Source: Mimachlamys varia | Lineage: Eukaryota > Mollusca > Bivalvia > Pectinida > Pectinidae | Direction: 5' to 3' | DNA length: 64,000 nt | Assembly: GCA_947623455.1 (NCBI GenBank) | Contig: OX392536.1 | Coordinates: 14,875,282-14,939,281 of the forward strand | In this document: positions 61,301-64,000 of the stretch, piece by piece | Position numbering within the stretch: position 1 is the first letter of the stretch | How the letters are laid out: each line of letters starts with the position of its first letter | Notes under the pieces: generated by a model | What the model was told of the DNA's origin: nothing | Seen by the model: the letters and a program-made list of their open reading frames with translations, nothing else | Database searches by the model: none | Program-made: the position numbers and the translations under genes

Positions 61301-64000
61301 TGAAAGGCTGTAGTCAAAAAAATCAAATATAAATCTATTCAAATCGACATAATTCAATCAATTATCGACACAGATTCATAATTTGTGCTGCAACGTTATC
61401 TGAACAACATCTTCTACATGATAAGCTAGAGGGACAGCGGATAACATCCCCAATAAAAGCCTGGGAGGCAGGGGTGGCAAATGCAAAGTAACGGCTACCG
61501 TGTCGGGCTGTAGCCAAAAAAACAATAATAACTCTATTCAAATCGACATAATTCAATCAATTTTTAACACAGATTCATAATTGTTGATGCTACGTTATCT
61601 GCACAACATCTCCTACATGATAAGCTAGTGGGACAGCGATTAACATCCCCGAAAAAAACCTGAGATGCCGAGGTGGCAAATACAAAGTAACGGCTACCGT
61701 TCCAGGCTGTAGCCAAAAAATACAATTATAACTCTATTCAAATCGACATAATTCAATCAATTTTCAACACAGATTCATAATTTGTGATGCTACGTTAACT
61801 GAACAATATCTACTATATGATTAGCTATGGGGACAGCGATTCACATCCCCAATAAAAGCCTGAGATGCCGAGGTGGCAAATACAAAGTAACGGCTACACT
61901 TCCAGGCTGTAGTCAAAAAATACAATTATAACTCTATTCAAATCGACATAATTCAATCAATTTTCAACACAGATTCATAATTTTTGCTGCCACGTTATCT
62001 GAACAACATCTCATACATGATTAGCTAGGGGACAGCAGATAACATCCCCGATAAAAGCCTGGGAGGCCAGGGTGGCAAATACAAAGTAACGGCTACCGTA
62101 CCGCGCTGTAGCCAAAAAAAAACCAATTATAACTCAATTCAAAAGGACATTATTCAATCAATTTTCAACACAGATTCATAATGTTTGATGCTACGTTATC
62201 TGAACAACATCTCCTACATAATAAGCTAGGGGACAGCAGATAACATCCCCGATAAAAGCCTGAGATGCCGAGTTGGCAAATGCAAAGTAACGGCTACCGT
62301 GCCGTTCTGTAGCCAAAAAAACCAATAATAACTCTATTCAAATCGACATAATTCAATCAATTTTCAACACAGATTCATACGTATTGCTGATACGTTATCT
62401 GAACAACATCTCCTACATCATTAGCTTGGGGAACAGCGGATTACTTTCCCGGTTAAAGCCTGGGAGGCCAGGGTGGCAGATAAAAAGTAACGGCTACGGT
62501 GCAAGGCCTAGCCAAAAAACAATTATAACTCTATTCAAATCGACATAATTCAATCAATTTTCAACACAGATTCATAATTTTTGATGCTACGTTTTCTGAA
62601 CAAACAACGTCTCCTACATGATTAACTAGTGGGACAGCGATTAACATCCCCGATAAAAGCCTGGGATGCCGAAGTGGCAAATACAAAGTAACGGCTACCG
62701 TGCCGCGCTGTAGCCAAAAAACAATTATAACTCTATTCAAATCGACATTATTCAATCAATTTTCAACACAGATTCATAATGTTTGATGCTACGTTATCTG
62801 CACAATACCTACGACATGATTAAGTTAGGTTGACAGGAGATAACATCCCCGATTAAAGCCTGGGAGGCCGGGGTGGCAAATATAAAGTAACGGCTTTTAT
62901 GAAAGGCTGTAGTCAAAAAATACAATTATAACTCTATTCAAATCGACATAATTCAATCAATTTTCAACACAGATTCATAATGTTTGATGCTACGTTATCT
63001 GCATAATACCTACTACATTTTTAAGCTAGGGTGACAGGAGATAACATCCCCGATTAAAGCCTGGGAGGCCGAGGTGGCAAATATAAAGTGACGGCTATTA
63101 TGAAAGGCTGTAGTCAAAAAAATCAAATATAAATCTATTCAAATCGACATAATTCAATCAATTATCGACACAGATTCATAATTTGTGCTGCAACGTTATC
63201 TGAACAACATCTCCTACATGATAAGCTAGAGGGACAGCGGATAACATCCCCAATAAAAGCCTGGGAGGCAGGGGTGGCAAATGCAAAGTAACGGCTACCG
63301 TGTCGGGCTGTAGCCAAAAAAACAATAATAACTCTATTCAAATCGACATAATTCAATCAATTTTCAACACAGATTCATAATTGTTGATGCTACGTTATCT
63401 GCACAACATCTCCTACATGATAAGCTAGTGGGACAGCGATTAACATCCCCGAAAAAAACCTGAGATGCCGAGGTGTCAAATACAAAGTAACGGCTACCGT
63501 TCCAGGCTGTAGCCAAAAAATACAATTATAACTCTATTCAAATCGACATAATTCAATCAATTTTCAACACAGATTCATAATTTGTGATGCTACGTTGTCT
63601 GAACAATATCTACTCTATGATTAGCTATGGGGACAGCGATTCACATCCCCAATAAAAGCCTGAGATGCCGAGGTGGCAAATACAAAGTAACGGCTACCCT
63701 TCCAGGCTGTAGTCAAAAAATACAATTATAACTCTATTCAAATCGACATAATTCAATCAATTTTCAATACATGTTCATAATTTTTGCTGCCACGTTATCT
63801 GAACAACATCTCATACATGATTAGCTAGGGGACAGCAGATAACATCCCCGATAAAAGCCTGGGAGGCCAGGGTGGCAAATACAAAGTAACGGCTACCGTA
63901 CCGCGCTGTAGCCAAAAAAAAAAAATTATAACTCAATTCAAAAGGACATTATTCAATCAATTTTCAACACAGATTCATAATGTTTGATGCTACGTTATCT
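58378..64000. repeat. 9-monomer higher-order repeat (1.8 kb), three to four units
   Basis: The gttaactgaacaatatctac monomer occurs at 58388, 59993 and 61794, with a gttgtctg variant at 63594. Spacings are 1,605, 1,801 and 1,800 bp, i.e. one 8-monomer and two 9-monomer units. The 8-monomer unit lacks the ttggggaacagcggattact monomer found at about 60626 and 62426. The array runs past the window end. Confidence 0.9.

Larger units (their letters stand above)
33489..64000. repeat. Satellite array C (~153 monomers) with higher-order repeats
   Basis: Same ~200 bp monomer and orientation as arrays A and B, continuing past the window end. Monomers fall into recurrent subtypes: ttggggaacagcggattact; aggttgacaggaaataac; agcagatcacactccaaata; agccatcaacatccccgatc; acatcgattacaatccccga; and gggacagcggataacatccc. 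They recur in fixed orders, which gives HORs of different periods along the array. Adjacent monomers differ clearly while corresponding monomers in different HOR copies are nearly identical. No non-satellite insertion is seen after 33489. Confidence 0.96.

Overview
The window looks like non-coding, repeat-dominated chromosomal DNA from a eukaryote, most likely a marine mollusc and probably a bivalve. The clade call is inference. It rests on GT-AG bounded exon-like pieces, tRNA-derived SINE material, TIR-type MITEs, and several dispersed sequences I associate with mollusc genomes from memory: GTCCGTC-rich starts, ggtcaaggtcac-type internal repeats, and an end in cccatttggcctcttgtt. No bacterial gene, rRNA, CRISPR array or complete protein-coding gene is visible.

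Layout. (1) 1-8948: satellite array A, about 45 head-to-tail monomers of about 199-200 bp, the most diverged of the three arrays. (2) 8949-18625: a 9.68 kb non-satellite segment that interrupts one monomer in register. (3) 18626-23812: satellite array B, about 26 monomers. (4) 23813-33488: a second, nearly identical copy of the 9.68 kb segment. (5) 33489-64000: satellite array C, about 153 monomers, organised into several higher-order repeats (HORs). Every monomer runs in the same orientation. Segments 2+3 and 4+start of 5 form one direct tandem duplication with a 14,863-14,864 bp repeat distance; both of its ends lie inside satellite DNA.

The 9.68 kb segment is a mosaic. It begins with a 776 bp element (R1) lying head-to-tail against a longer element (E, about 8.8 kb) that has the same 5' and 3' ends. 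R1 therefore looks like an internally deleted derivative of E. The ends share a 14 bp subterminal inverted repeat and are flanked by TAATAAT. Inside E are a TATA box with a short basic ORF; two tRNA-like sequences; a 674 bp foldback MITE with a perfect 9 bp target-site duplication; a 165 bp foldback; a 440 bp pogo/Tigger-like MITE with TA flanks; two or three spliced-exon-like pieces, one with a Cys-X2-Cys...His-X-Cys pattern; a tRNA-derived SINE; a block of about 140 bp repeats; and a 150 bp triplicate.

Array C records several rounds of amplification: a 31-monomer HOR of 6,177 bp present twice plus a fragment, a 10-monomer HOR of 1,993 bp, a block of about 1.9 kb copied 4,000 bp downstream, and a 9-monomer HOR of 1,800 bp. 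Shared derived variants let some of these events be ordered in time. The main interest is this satellite/HOR system with its twice-present, transposon-rich insert. All near-identical duplications should be checked against assembly error.
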